Assembly (NCBI GenBank): GCA_015680685.1 | Contig: MNCI01029147.1 | Location: forward strand, 150,640-214,639 | From: Gnetum montanum | Lineage: Eukaryota > Streptophyta > Gnetopsida > Gnetales > Gnetaceae | Length of the DNA stretch: 64,000 nucleotides | Direction: 5' to 3' | Shown here: positions 23,472-33,159 of the stretch, in pieces | Position numbering within the stretch: the first letter of the stretch is position 1 | How the letters are laid out: every line of letters starts with the position of its first letter | The notes under the pieces: generated by a model | What the model saw: the letters and a program-made list of their open reading frames with translations, nothing else | Told to the model about the DNA's origin: nothing | Database searches by the model: none | Translations under genes and position numbers: made by a program

Positions 23472-25321
23472 ATGCCTCTCCGACAAGATGATAATAACAC
23501 CACACTTAGTGAGGAAGTTCATTGGAGAACCAATGAGTTATATGACGATGAAGGTTGGAGTATACAACCTGAAGTGGGAGTTTCTTATCAACATGAACAA
23601 CAAAAACGTCATCATAATACATGAAAGCATAACTTACCCGATGATGATGAACCCCCACTGGCCACTACAAGCTTCATGCAAATACAAGAGGCTGTTCGAA
23701 TTTCATGTAGGCATCGTAAAGAGAGCCGACTACCCAGGCTCGATTTAAATAACTTTTCTACATTTTTAGGAGGCTATGACTTACATCCACATCAACATTT
23801 ACTAGCCTTCTACGATGCCTGCACATGGAATAACATTGATAACAGTTGGCAAAAACTAAAGCTCTTTCCTATGACACTCGTTGACCAAGCTAAAGTATGG
23901 TATAGATCATTAAAACCAAATTCGATACGATGCTGGTCAACAATGGTAGAGGTGTTTAACGAAAAATATCAAACCTACGCCAAAGTGTTAGCCTTGAGAA
24001 CAAAAATCCAAGGATGGAAACAAGCAAAACATGAACCCTTGGACATGGCCTTAGAAAGATATTATTCACTGGTAAACAACTGTCCAGGCCATGGGTTTTC
24101 TGAGGAAAGGCTAATGTACCACATCATTGATGGGCTACGTAATGAAACCAGAGAGACCTTAGGAACGTATGCCGAGGTCAAATATACAACCTACAAACCC
24201 ATAAAATCCAAGAGATTATTAAGTAGGTAGAAAAAGAAGAAGAAGAAATAGCTACATGGGAGAGTGTTGAAAAACATCAACGGGACCAAAATATTAACTC
24301 AACAAAGGTCCATGATCATAACAAGGAGAGATCAACAAATTCCAAGGTGGAAACATCATCTTTGCCAATACAAAAATCATTAGAAGAAGCTGAGGCAAAG
24401 ATTAATAAGATGTTGGAATTGATGAATCGAAAGTGTGGAGAATATATCAACATCATTGGGGATAGATTTTTGACAACCCAAGAAGCAGGGCAAAATCACA
24501 GACATTCGGAAAGAAGGAATGAAGGGACTAAGTGCTCAACTACCAATCCTACATATGAATGTAACATATGCCTGTACGATCACCCCAAGGGTCAATGCCC
24601 CATACTGTTACATCTACATGAGCATTGGGGAAACATGTTACATCCAAAGTTCATACAGAGATACTGTGTTAGAGCACAGTGGCAACAATCCCAGTCGTGG
24701 GGTAATCCACCCTTAGACTGGAGGCACCCTTCATATTATCCGAATCCAAACGCTTATCATGTTCAACACCCTGTTTCTTCAACTGGGCCGCCACACTTTA
24801 TCTCACCACAACACCATTCTCCACAATACTATCAGCCCATACCTCCAACACAACCACCACCTTGTGCACCTTTCATTCCTCCTAAATTTCAGCATTCTTA
24901 TCCTTTCCCTCCTTCCACAATGCCACCAACTGTTCCTAAGGTGTTTGTACCACCGCAACCCATGATCAACAATTGTTCTACTACTACTAACAGCAGTGAA
25001 GAGCCTCCTCAACATCAAAGATGTCCTTTCTTTAAACACAGCCATAGGAAGGGACAACATAACTCTGAGGCCACTACATCTTCCAACCCAGCACAAGTCC
25101 AACACTGTGGTGCACCCTTACCTTCGAATCCAATGCCTCATGTAACTTCATCAGGGCCACCAACTAACACTCCAACAACCACAAGGCCCAATGAACACAA
25201 CCATGGGAGGCATCAGCCCAATCCTTGCATACCATCTAACGGTCCTAAACATCATAGTGGATCAACTCGTTATCCAGGAACTACATCGTATAAAGTGCCC
25301 CACTATGCTTATTATAATTAA
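23472..25321 (+). pseudogene. A gag
   Basis: Starts ATG at 23472 (MPLRQDDNN), with an in-frame TGA at 23622-23624 after which the same frame goes on to 24230. The core has LAFYDACTWNNIDN, AKVWYRSLKPNSIRCWSTM and PLDMALERYYSLVNNCPGHG. A frame change between about 24180 and 24215 and a TAG lead to the second part (24347-25321), which has a CNICLYDHPKGQCP zinc knuckle (CX2CX3HX4C) and a Pro/His-rich tail. Gag would form the capsid and bind the RNA. With a stop, a frameshift and another stop it cannot make a full protein. Confidence 0.85.
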
Positions 25322-26370
25322 GTGTGTGAACCCCAGGGGGATAAATATGGACCAGCTTCAATATTTCCAATATGCAAGGATCCTTATTTTCCATTTATTA
25401 ATCCTAGCCATACTCAACTGATTAGTTATGGGGGATATCCCCCATTTCAATGACAAGCAGGATTAATAAATATTTTTAATTTTCTTTAATTTTTCATCTT
25501 TTTGTTTTCCAGTTTTTCCTTTTTCAACTTTTTGTTTTATCTTTTTTGTGTGTTTGTGTGTTTGTCTTTTTCTATTTTTGTAAGTAATCTCATCTACGAA
25601 TAAAATACTCATGTGGATCATTGGTTGAGATGTGTTTTATGTTATTAAGTCATGAGGGATCAATTATTTGAAACAGTGAGCCCACTACATCCATTCATCC
25701 ACTCTATAAATAAAGAGGGTCTGTTCATGGGTACAGTGATATTCTTGAAATTTCTAAACTTAAAATTAATTTTGTGTTCATTGTACTTAGAATGAAGAAG
25801 GATGGACCAAGAGGGAATGATTAGGGTGTGACATCAAGGGGACTTGCGGACTCTCTTTGGTGTCATTTGTGGATGTTATCATACAACTTGGTTGTACTAA
25901 GAATTTTTATCTCATTCCGATGATATTTACATGTGTGTGTTTTGTGGAGTTAGTGCAGATTACATTTAACCCTTCTAGTGCCCACAGACACTTTAGGTGT
26001 GATTACACAAGGGCATAATAGGTTGAAACCTACTTTGGAGAGGATCCACTTGTGTAATTTTGTTGTAATCTTCATTAATTCTTTAGCTAAAACACAATTT
26101 CTTACCCTCAACTTAATTTTCATAACTTTCTTTCCCATTTATTAACCCTCAAAACTTTCATGTTCCAATGTACCATTATATTCCCTTTTCTTCATAACCG
26201 CCAATGTTTTTAATTGTTGAATTCACATCCTTATCATTCAAAGTGCCTCTCGAATTCATATAATTACCCTTGAATACATTAATTCTTGTTAATGTCCTCA
26301 TTTTACACATTAATTTCAAGAAAAATCATTAAAAATTCAGTCTCTTTTAGGTGTCTCACTATAGTTTGGA
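25322..26370 (+). other. A non-coding tract after gag
   Basis: T-rich from 25470, then the family post-pol tract with the block at 26011-26054. No gene seen. The pol genes that lie before this tract in E are absent. Confidence 0.6.
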
Positions 26371-26373
26371 CGA

Positions 26374-26429
26374 GATATCGTGTACGCGATGTACCGTACA
26401 CGATATCGCATCCCCTTTTCCTATAAATA
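26374..26429 (+). promoter_or_regulatory. Internal promoter-like block upstream of A accessory gene
   Basis: GATATCG at 26374-26380, CGATATCGCATCCCC at 26401-26415 and TATAAATA at 26422-26429 repeat the motif order of the LTR promoter of A (ATATCGC copies, ATATCGCATCCCC, TATAAATA). It stands about 470 bp before the accessory ATG at 26897. E and F have no such block at this place. It may drive a separate transcript for the accessory gene. Confidence 0.55.
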
Positions 26430-26896
26430 GGAACCCCCCACTGCAACACTTAGCTTCATTTGGCAATTACGCAGGGGGAATTTTTGAATTTTTTCTAGGC
26501 GACTTGCGCTTGAGTGACCCTTGCTTTTTCAACTATATCTCACGCGTTGGTACTCCAATTTGAATTTCGTTTGAACTTGCTTGACCCCGGAGTGTTTAGT
26601 TTAGTCGTGGGGGAGAGACACTTGCCGAAAAGTGCCTAACTTTTTTGAAATTTTTCGTCGCCCAAAGGACATCAATTAGGGTAATTAATACCAACACTTA
26701 GACAAATTGTGCCAAAAATCATATGACCTTAAGTATACCGGGAGATTAAAATGAAATTTCACCTAAGTTATGGGACCCATTATCATAATTTTCAAGCCCA
26801 ATCACACAATAACATAAGATCTTTATTTAAGGCAAGTGGTAGGGTATAACTTGATTTCCTAGACAACCTTACTAACGTTGGCCCGTGTGATTGCAA

Positions 26897-29683
26897 ATGG
26901 CCCCAAAACACTCCCAGCAGAAGAGTCCAACCCAAGGTGAAGCAAAAAAACCTAGGAGACGTCGAAGGCAAGTCCCTACCGGATAACATAATGAATAGGA
27001 GGTGCATTCATTCAGCATCCATCAAGACGAAGCCCCTACCAGACGATCCGAGCAGGAAGAAGGAGGAGCTGCTGTGCCTGAACTGGGACAACAACTCACG
27101 TTGCCCTCGGAATGTGTTCAGGCTATCCACACGAAGTCCACAATCGCTTCGGTGATTATGGAACTCAACTTCGAATCTTTTGCAGAGTTCGCTCCTAAGG
27201 CTGTTAGGGATCATCTCAAAGGGTCTCCCTTATGGCCTGTCCTCTCCGAACAATGTGCCTGGTACTTAGGAGAAACGTACCTATTTTGGCACAATAAGGA
27301 GCAAGGCACTATGGTAAACATCGATGGTGTGACAGTGGATTTTTCTGCACAGGCGATTTTGGAAGTGTTAAACCTTCCGAATTCAGGCCCCCACGTTCCT
27401 CGGTTATCCACCCGATTAGACCTTGATGTGCGAAAGGATTGGCTAGAAAAGGCATATGGCAGAGATAAAGCTTTTGGTGAGCTAACCACGGAAGAGAGAG
27501 TTTATTTCAAAATTGGAACCTATCACCTCTTTCCTACAAAAGGTTTAAAAAGAATATCCACGTACGCAGCAAGAGGATGTGCAGTGTTGATGGGAAAGGT
27601 CAACGCTAACCTTCCTCATCTATATTTGACGGTGATCCTAAGGCGATTCGAAGAATGGAAGATAGGGAAAATGGAACTCCCTTTTCCCTGCCTTATCAGA
27701 AAACTATGTCGTTGGGCAGGTATTCGGGGATATACAAATGATGTCCTCCGAAAAGCCCAAAATGCTTCTTACACTAAATTATTAAAGGCGTCAGCTCCAA
27801 GAAAGAGCACTGGCAAAGAGTTGGGACCAGATGAAGAAGATGAAGAACAAATGACTGGACCCCCTGCAACTCAACATGTAGAACCCAGTCAACCTCCAGC
27901 CATAGGTCCCAGCCAACAACAGGAAGCAAGATCCGGTACAGGCCAGGATCAGCCGCCGCCGCAAGACTATAGACCGTCAATGAGCCATTTGAGGGCCATT
28001 GCTGAGACAGTCAGTTGGGGAAGTCGTGATGACGCCAATCTCTTCCGTGTCATCGATGATGCCAGTCAGCCTACAATTTTAGTAGATCGCACAAGGGGTG
28101 AGTTGTCACTGCAGACAGGAGGAGGGGAAAGTAGATGGTCACAACAGATCTCTGGACATGCGACATCTTTTCAAGTGCAATTAGAGACTGGTGAAGGAGC
28201 CACGATGGTGGTCATGCAACACCAGGATGCTGCGGGAGCAGCTGAAGTGGTCACTGACCACATTAAAGAGTCTTTTAATGTACCTGTTATGCCACCGGTA
28301 GATCTTTCAGGAGCACAGGATGCTCAAACTATCGCTAGGACCTCAATGACTCCTGCAGAACATGAGGATGTATTGGACAGATTGCTTCAAATAGGACAAG
28401 TTTTGACGTCCCTGTTTGACATCCCCCAGGATGTAACGATAATTCAGTTAGACCTCATTTTCACAAAGGGAAAACTGGTCATATCTGAAGTAAGGGCTGA
28501 GCATGCTGAGGCTAAAGTGCATAAATTACAAGAGCAGCTCATCGCCTTACAAGTAGCACAGCGGGATCCCTTGCGATTGGTTCCCACAGACCAGTTAGAC
28601 AATTTTAAAACCAAGCAACTAACGAAATTAATTGCAGAAAATAAGAAGGTCGCAGAAGAAAAGGAGACGGCCACTTGGGATGCCTCCGCAGCAAAGGCGC
28701 AAACTCATGCACATCTTAAGGTACTCAAGGCCTTGCAAGAAGAGAATAGGCAGTTGGTTGCAAATAACCTTCGGTTGACTTCTGTGGAGAAGCAAAAGAA
28801 TGTTCTCAATGAGCACTTTCATTGGCTGCGAGAACAATTCATTCGGGTCAACCAAGATGTAAGCCACTTAGCCAGAGAAAATCAAACCCTCTCAATGGAG
28901 GAGGTACACGCTATTCGACAGAAATCAGCCATCGAGATTAGTGCATGGTAAAATGAGGCTAAACGACATGAGAAGCTGAAGGAGCACTTCCGTGATCAGG
29001 TGGGAATGTACAAACAGATCCCAGAGAAGGAGATCCATATGGCCAACGTTCAAATCAACAGCATCAGTGCCTAGCACACTGATTGGGGGGCCATATTGGA
29101 CACTTATGCCTATGCCCACCAGGCGGAAATTAAGAACCGGGACCTACAGATCCAGGACTTAACTGAATACATGGAGTTGGCAAACCTTCGATATGCCAAC
29201 TTGGCCATGTTACCAGCAGGATGCCCGAGGTCAGAGCTCGAGTAGCAGGTAGCTTCCACCCATATCAAATATGAAGCAGAATTTGCAGAACGAAAGAAGT
29301 TGGCTGAAAAACTAGAGGTTGCAAATTTTGAACTCGCAGTGGTAAAAGAAAGCTACCAAGGACAGAAAGATGTGGCAACCGACTTAGCTCGACGGCTAAC
29401 AGAACTTCACGAATACAAAGACAGAGCCAGAGCCTACGAAGAGGAACAACGGGTGTTTGTGGCATGGTACGTCAAAGCTAATCAGATGTTCCCGCAACTA
29501 CCTTGTCCATGGGACGTGCCGACTCCATCAAACATCAGAGCATCAGCATGGACGGCACAAGAGCCTTGGACCGAAGAGGAGAAGCTCCAGGCTATTTTTC
29601 AGCGTCATCAACCTTCAAATCTTGGAGCATGTGACAAAGGGAAAGCACCCATGGAGGAGCCACCACCCCCAGGAACTACATGA
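26897..29683 (+). pseudogene. A accessory gene: plant-transposon-type domain plus long coiled coil
   Basis: One frame of 928 codons from ATG 26897 (MAPKHSQQ) to the stop at 29681-29683, broken only by TAA 26984, TAG 26996, TAA 28949, TAG 29072 and TAG 29243; no frameshift. The uninterrupted middle (27002-28951) has 649 codons. Residues 16-24 hold a basic KKPRRRRR stretch, a possible nuclear signal. Residues about 120-280 (WYLGETYLFW, VDFSAQAILEVLNLP, LPFPCLIRKL) resemble the uncharacterised 'putative plant transposon protein' domain found near Athila-like elements. A Gln/Pro/acidic linker follows, then coiled coil from about 28340 to near the end. No signal peptide or membrane segment is seen, so I do not call it envelope. 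Z has a decayed homologue. Function unknown. Confidence 0.75.
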
Positions 29684-29845
29684 GTTCCACATTTTTGTAG
29701 TTGTAGCATTTTTTCTCTGTGTTGTGTCTTCCCACACTATGGCATTAGTCCATTTCTTTTTCCAGTTAATAATCCCATACCTATCCACTGTGTAATCACT
29801 GAAGCTTGTTCTCCTTGTAACTCGAGGATGAGTTTTCATTCAGTC

Positions 29846-29854
29846 GTGGGGGTA
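29846..29854 (+). other. A polypurine tract
   Basis: GTGGGGGTA directly before the 3' LTR, with the conserved GGATGAGTTTTCATTCAG block upstream. Primer for plus-strand synthesis. Confidence 0.8.
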
Positions 29855-30612
29855 TGATGAGACGCGGTTCGCATAGGCCGCGATATCGCGTACGCGATAT
29901 CCCAGCTGACGCAATATCGCATCCCCCACGATATCACGTCCTTCCCTACGATATCGCGTACGCGATATCGCAGTCCGCCTTCATGTCTATAAATAAGAGG
30001 TAGCTCTCCCTTGTTTGGGGATCCCATTTTTAGAGTAGCAAAGCTCTGGGAGTTTGATCCCTCTAGAGTTAGATTTTTTCCCGTGTCTACCCGCAGTGTG
30101 GTGAATGTAATTGTACGGTTTCTTTATTCGAGTGTGTCGTACTTGGACACGCACATGACCAGCAATAAAGATTGAGATTACTTCATCATTGCAGCATTCA
30201 CTTATTTTATTTATTTTTTATTTATTTACTGTTATTTATTGCTTTCATAGTGTGGTGTGAGTACGACTTAACTACAAGCATCTACAGGTGTGTACGGCTA
30301 GTTAAGGAATTGGTTACTCATTGCACTTAGGCTAGATTAGATTTTCTTACCCTTTTCCTTTTAGCTTAGATTAGTTAATATTATTTTCCACTGCCTTCAG
30401 GAGTAGCATAGAATTAGGAACACATCATACGCCTCATCTAGACTAAACCATGCGTGACATATGCAAAACTAGTCTAGATGGGAAGACAGCGAACTGCGAC
30501 CTAAGGCTAACTATCTAGGTGCCACAACTAGTCCATCTATAGAGTTCGACCAGATCGCGCGTGTGACGCTCGTTTCATATGGTTGAGTGTAGGGGTACCT
30601 CGCCACTCATCA
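29855..30612 (+). repeat. A 3' LTR
   Basis: Starts TGATGAG and ends CTCATCA, 758 bp. Close to the 5' LTR in sequence, but about 250 bp shorter in the middle and slightly longer in the palindrome region, with one more perfect palindrome (29950-29969). TATAAATA at 29988-29995. Confidence 0.93.
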
Positions 30613-30617
30613 ATTAA

Positions 30618-30927
30618 TATGTTTAATTATGATTTATTTATACTTAGAACATAATTTTTCTTCAAGTGAGGCAAGTGGAAGCCTACAAGTGGAACAAGTG
30701 GAATTCTACAATTATGAAAAGTGGAGAGGGTGACTCATCCACTACTTAGTGAGGATTGTGACAAATGGTTAAAATGCCTAAAAAGAAGGAAGCTTGGTTG
30801 AAGACTCTTTGGGAGAATTTTAAATTTCTAGCACCTATAAAAAGAGGGTTAAGTTGCCTAAAATTTCATCATCTTTCAATTCAAGTTGAGTAGGGAAAGT
30901 AAGAAAGAGCTAATTTGAAAGAGGGAG
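30618..30927 (+). other. B sequence after integrase, with TATA box
   Basis: Continuation of B after the insertion of A. No gene. CCTATAAAAAGAGGG at 30834-30848 is a TATA box 92 bp ahead of the ATG at 30928, so accessory frame 1 could have its own promoter. Confidence 0.5.
30836..30843 (+). promoter_or_regulatory. Internal TATA box in B
   Basis: TATAAAAA, the same core as the LTR TATA box of B, 92 bp before the first ATG of accessory frame 1. The surrounding sequence is not evidently a copy of the LTR. Confidence 0.4.
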
Positions 30928-31440
30928 ATGGAGTTTGAGAGAGCAATGAAAAAGCATTTTATTCCATATGTGATGGGATGTTTCCCTGAGCATGTATTGA
31001 AGGCTTACCTAAAGGCTAGGTCTTACGGAGCTCCAAAAGAGTGTCCTTTTATGGCTTGGTTGTCTGAAGAATTTTCTTTTCACACTAGAGGTTTGGAGAT
31101 AGAGTCCAATGTTTGGGGGAAATACCAAGATTGCACCAAAGAGGAAGAGAAAAGAGAAGAGCAACCAACCAATGAAGAGTCATCATGGGGATGGGGAGAA
31201 GCCTTTTTATCCTGAGAGGAAAATGAAGGACCTAATGGAGAAGAACAGAAGAGCTCATCCGAAAAAGAAAATGAGAAAAGTGCTGAAGAGAAAGCTCCAG
31301 TAGATCAAGGTGAGAGCTCCACCAAGCCAGAGAACAACAGAATAGCCTTCATCACATCTGAGATTTCCTATGAAACAATTAGAGAGATGAGGATTCCTAC
31401 TAGGGTAACCCTCACAATTCAATTTCCATCCCAAGAATAG
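30928..31440 (+). pseudogene. B accessory frame 1, unknown
   Basis: A frame of 171 codons with one TGA at 31213-31215. The first half (MEFERAMKKHFIPYVMG...) is mixed and moderately basic; the second half is strongly acidic and Ser/Lys/Glu-rich; the end (EISYETIREMRIPTRVTLTIQF) looks folded. In another frame from about 31427 the coding look continues (RIVYEGLDSVQFVIFLRNEV) to a TAA near 31531. It lies after integrase in sense direction. No family recognised. Confidence 0.5.
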
Positions 31441-31540
31441 TGTATGAAGGACTTGATAGTGTACAGTTTGTTATTTTTCTTAGGAATGAGGTTTTTGTCC
31501 CATCACACCTTATGTTAAATGGAAATTTAACATAACTTCT

Positions 31541-32915
31541 AGGGCCGAGAAATTCGCCTGACGGAGGCCGCCCTGGCCAACTACCTAGGGGTCCCGGCCG
31601 CTGGGGAGGTCATCCTGCCAACCTCTCGCGGCCTCCATAACTCTGCGACCTTTTTCGAGGGGTCTTCCCCGAGAACGTAGAGTCGTCAGGTTCCTCGGAC
31701 CTCCCTCCCATGCCTCTGGGCCCACGCAGCCACCTTGGTGGAACGCTTTTTTATCCAATCGGGAAATGTCTCCAAACTCCAGGGGCTACATTTTACTTTC
31801 CTGAGGTGCTTGAAGGATGGCACCCCGGTTAACATGCCGCGTTTCTTCCTCGAGACCCTCCACCTTCAGCGGTGCGGTCGCCACTCAGGGCTTATTTTAG
31901 CTCTGTGGCAGGGGGCGGGGGGGCAAGGGGAGCCGGGCCCATCCTCTGCCCCCGCGGGGGGTCGGCTTGTTGATACCCCCTGTGTCCCCCACTTCCTCCA
32001 CCCCGCCCACTCAACGACGGCGGGCCACTTTCAACCTTACCTAGGGATGCCACTCCCGCCGCAATCCTACCCCCTCGCCTGACCCCCCCCTCCCCCCCCG
32101 AATTGGGAGGCGCAGCTTCAACATGCGGTCGTTGTGGCTCAGGAGGTTGAGCGACAGACTTCGGAGATTCGGTGGACCGAGACCCTGGTCCAATGGCATG
32201 CCGACCATGAAGCCCAGCTTCAGGAACAAGCACAACAACTGAACAGGAAGCATACGCTCACGATGGAGACCTTGCGGGTCCAGCTCACGGATGAGCTCCA
32301 GGCCCGAATCAGGGAGGAGTTGCGTCAGGAGGAGGCGACGGCCCGGGAGGAACAGGAACGCCTGCAGGAGGAAGAAGAGCAATGGCAACGGCAACTCGAC
32401 CGGGTGCATCAGCAAAGTGCCAGCCAGTGGCTCAGGGGGGGCTGCCCGTATAGCATTTTAGGCATTAGCTGTGAGAGCTCCTGGGGGGAGCTCAGACAAC
32501 ACATACGGCGCACGTCCGCTAGATTCCACCCTGATGCGGGGGATTCCCCAGCAGACCGGTGCAGGCGCGAGGCTCTTATGCAGGGCTTCCAGCAAGCTGC
32601 TAACTTCGTGGACACCGAGGAGCATCGCGCAACCCTGGACCTGCTTCATGAGCTGGAGCGGCCTCAGTGCGCCTGTCGCCAGCTACCAACCCGCCCCTAG
32701 CTCCCCCACCCCCTGGTTTCTGGTGGTGTCGTCTTGTCTATCTGTTAGGGGTGTGGACCCCCCCCTTCTCCCCCTCTCTCTTTTGTGTTGGGGGTGCGCC
32801 CCCCCCTTTTGTTGGGGTTTTTGAGGTTTTGAGGTCTGTTTGTTTCTGTGGTTCGGTAGCTCAGCTCGGTGCCCTCTGAGTTTGATCTTTTGCGGGTTTC
32901 CGGGGCCACCCCTGG

Positions 32916-32946
<31 letters not shown>
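31541..32946 (+). other. GC-rich island in B
   Basis: Composition changes sharply after taacataacttct: about 1.4 kb of strongly GC-rich sequence in an AT-rich element, ending in a C run and assembly gap. It contains the fused accessory gene. No duplication or inverted repeat is seen at its edges. It could be a captured gene, a foreign fragment or a native but GC-rich element gene. Confidence 0.7.
31543..32700 (+). pseudogene. B accessory gene 2: transposon-type domain, coiled coil and J-domain-like module
   Basis: One frame of about 385 codons with stops only at 31678 (TAG) and 32080 (TGA). The N-terminal part (REIRLTEAALANYLGVP..., VNMPRFFLETLH) resembles in layout the transposon-type domain of the A accessory protein, though weakly. 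A Pro-rich linker follows. From 32134 a Glu/Gln/Arg-rich coiled coil spans about 90 residues. Then YSILGISCESSWGELRQHI...SARFHPD matches a J domain: YxxLGI start, helix II with basic residues, and HPD at 32527-32535, followed by a helix with QAANFV. In J proteins HPD stimulates Hsp70. The start is unclear; a TAG precedes 31543. Binding of Hsp70 is inference only. Confidence 0.6.
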
Positions 32947-32972
32947 NNNNNNNNNNNNNNNNNNNNNCCCCC
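32917..32972. other. C homopolymer with assembly gap
   Basis: 30 C (32917-32946), 21 N (32947-32967) and 5 C (32968-32972). Sequence of unknown length is missing inside B. Frames in the G/C run are artefacts. Confidence 0.95.
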
Positions 32973-33144
32973 GCTTGTACTTGTATACTCGTGTACCATA
33001 CTTTTAGTAATACAATCCCGAAAATTCTCTCAAAAAAATGGGAATTTTCCTCAAAAAATATTTCTATTCAGCTGTAAAAATTCAATGAAAATTTCAGTAT
33101 GTTTCAGTTTTGAAATGAGGTTGCACAAGTTTCTTTAAATTTTT

Positions 33145-33153
33145 AAGGGGGGA
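33145..33153 (+). other. B polypurine tract
   Basis: AAGGGGGGA, six bases before the 3' LTR. Confidence 0.7.
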
Positions 33154-33159
33154 TAGAAA

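Larger units (their letters stand above)
22352..30612 (+). mobile_element. A: non-autonomous Athila-like element with gag and a long accessory gene, no pol
   Basis: 5' LTR 22352-23339, primer-binding site, decayed gag (23472-25321), non-coding tract, promoter-like block (26374-26429), accessory gene (26897-29683), polypurine tract and 3' LTR 29855-30612. Perfect ATTAA duplication. There is no trace of protease, reverse transcriptase, RNase H or integrase. It must have moved with enzymes from a relative. By nesting it is the youngest element in its stack. Gag-only LTR elements (TR-GAG type) are known in plants; this one also keeps the accessory gene. Confidence 0.93.

Noticed and set aside
24803-25105. 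Arg/Trp-rich minus-strand ORF opposite gag of A
   Set aside because: Shadow of the Pro/His-rich Gag tail on the plus strand.
26897-29683. Accessory protein of A as a retroviral-type envelope
   Set aside because: No signal peptide, membrane segment or furin-like site is visible; only the position resembles env.
31892-32415. Long minus-strand frames opposite the GC-rich gene of B
   Set aside because: High GC keeps several frames open; only the plus frame has coherent coiled-coil and J-like structure.
32745-33138. Frames of poly-Gly or poly-Pro across the C run
   Set aside because: They are translations of a homopolymer and an N gap.
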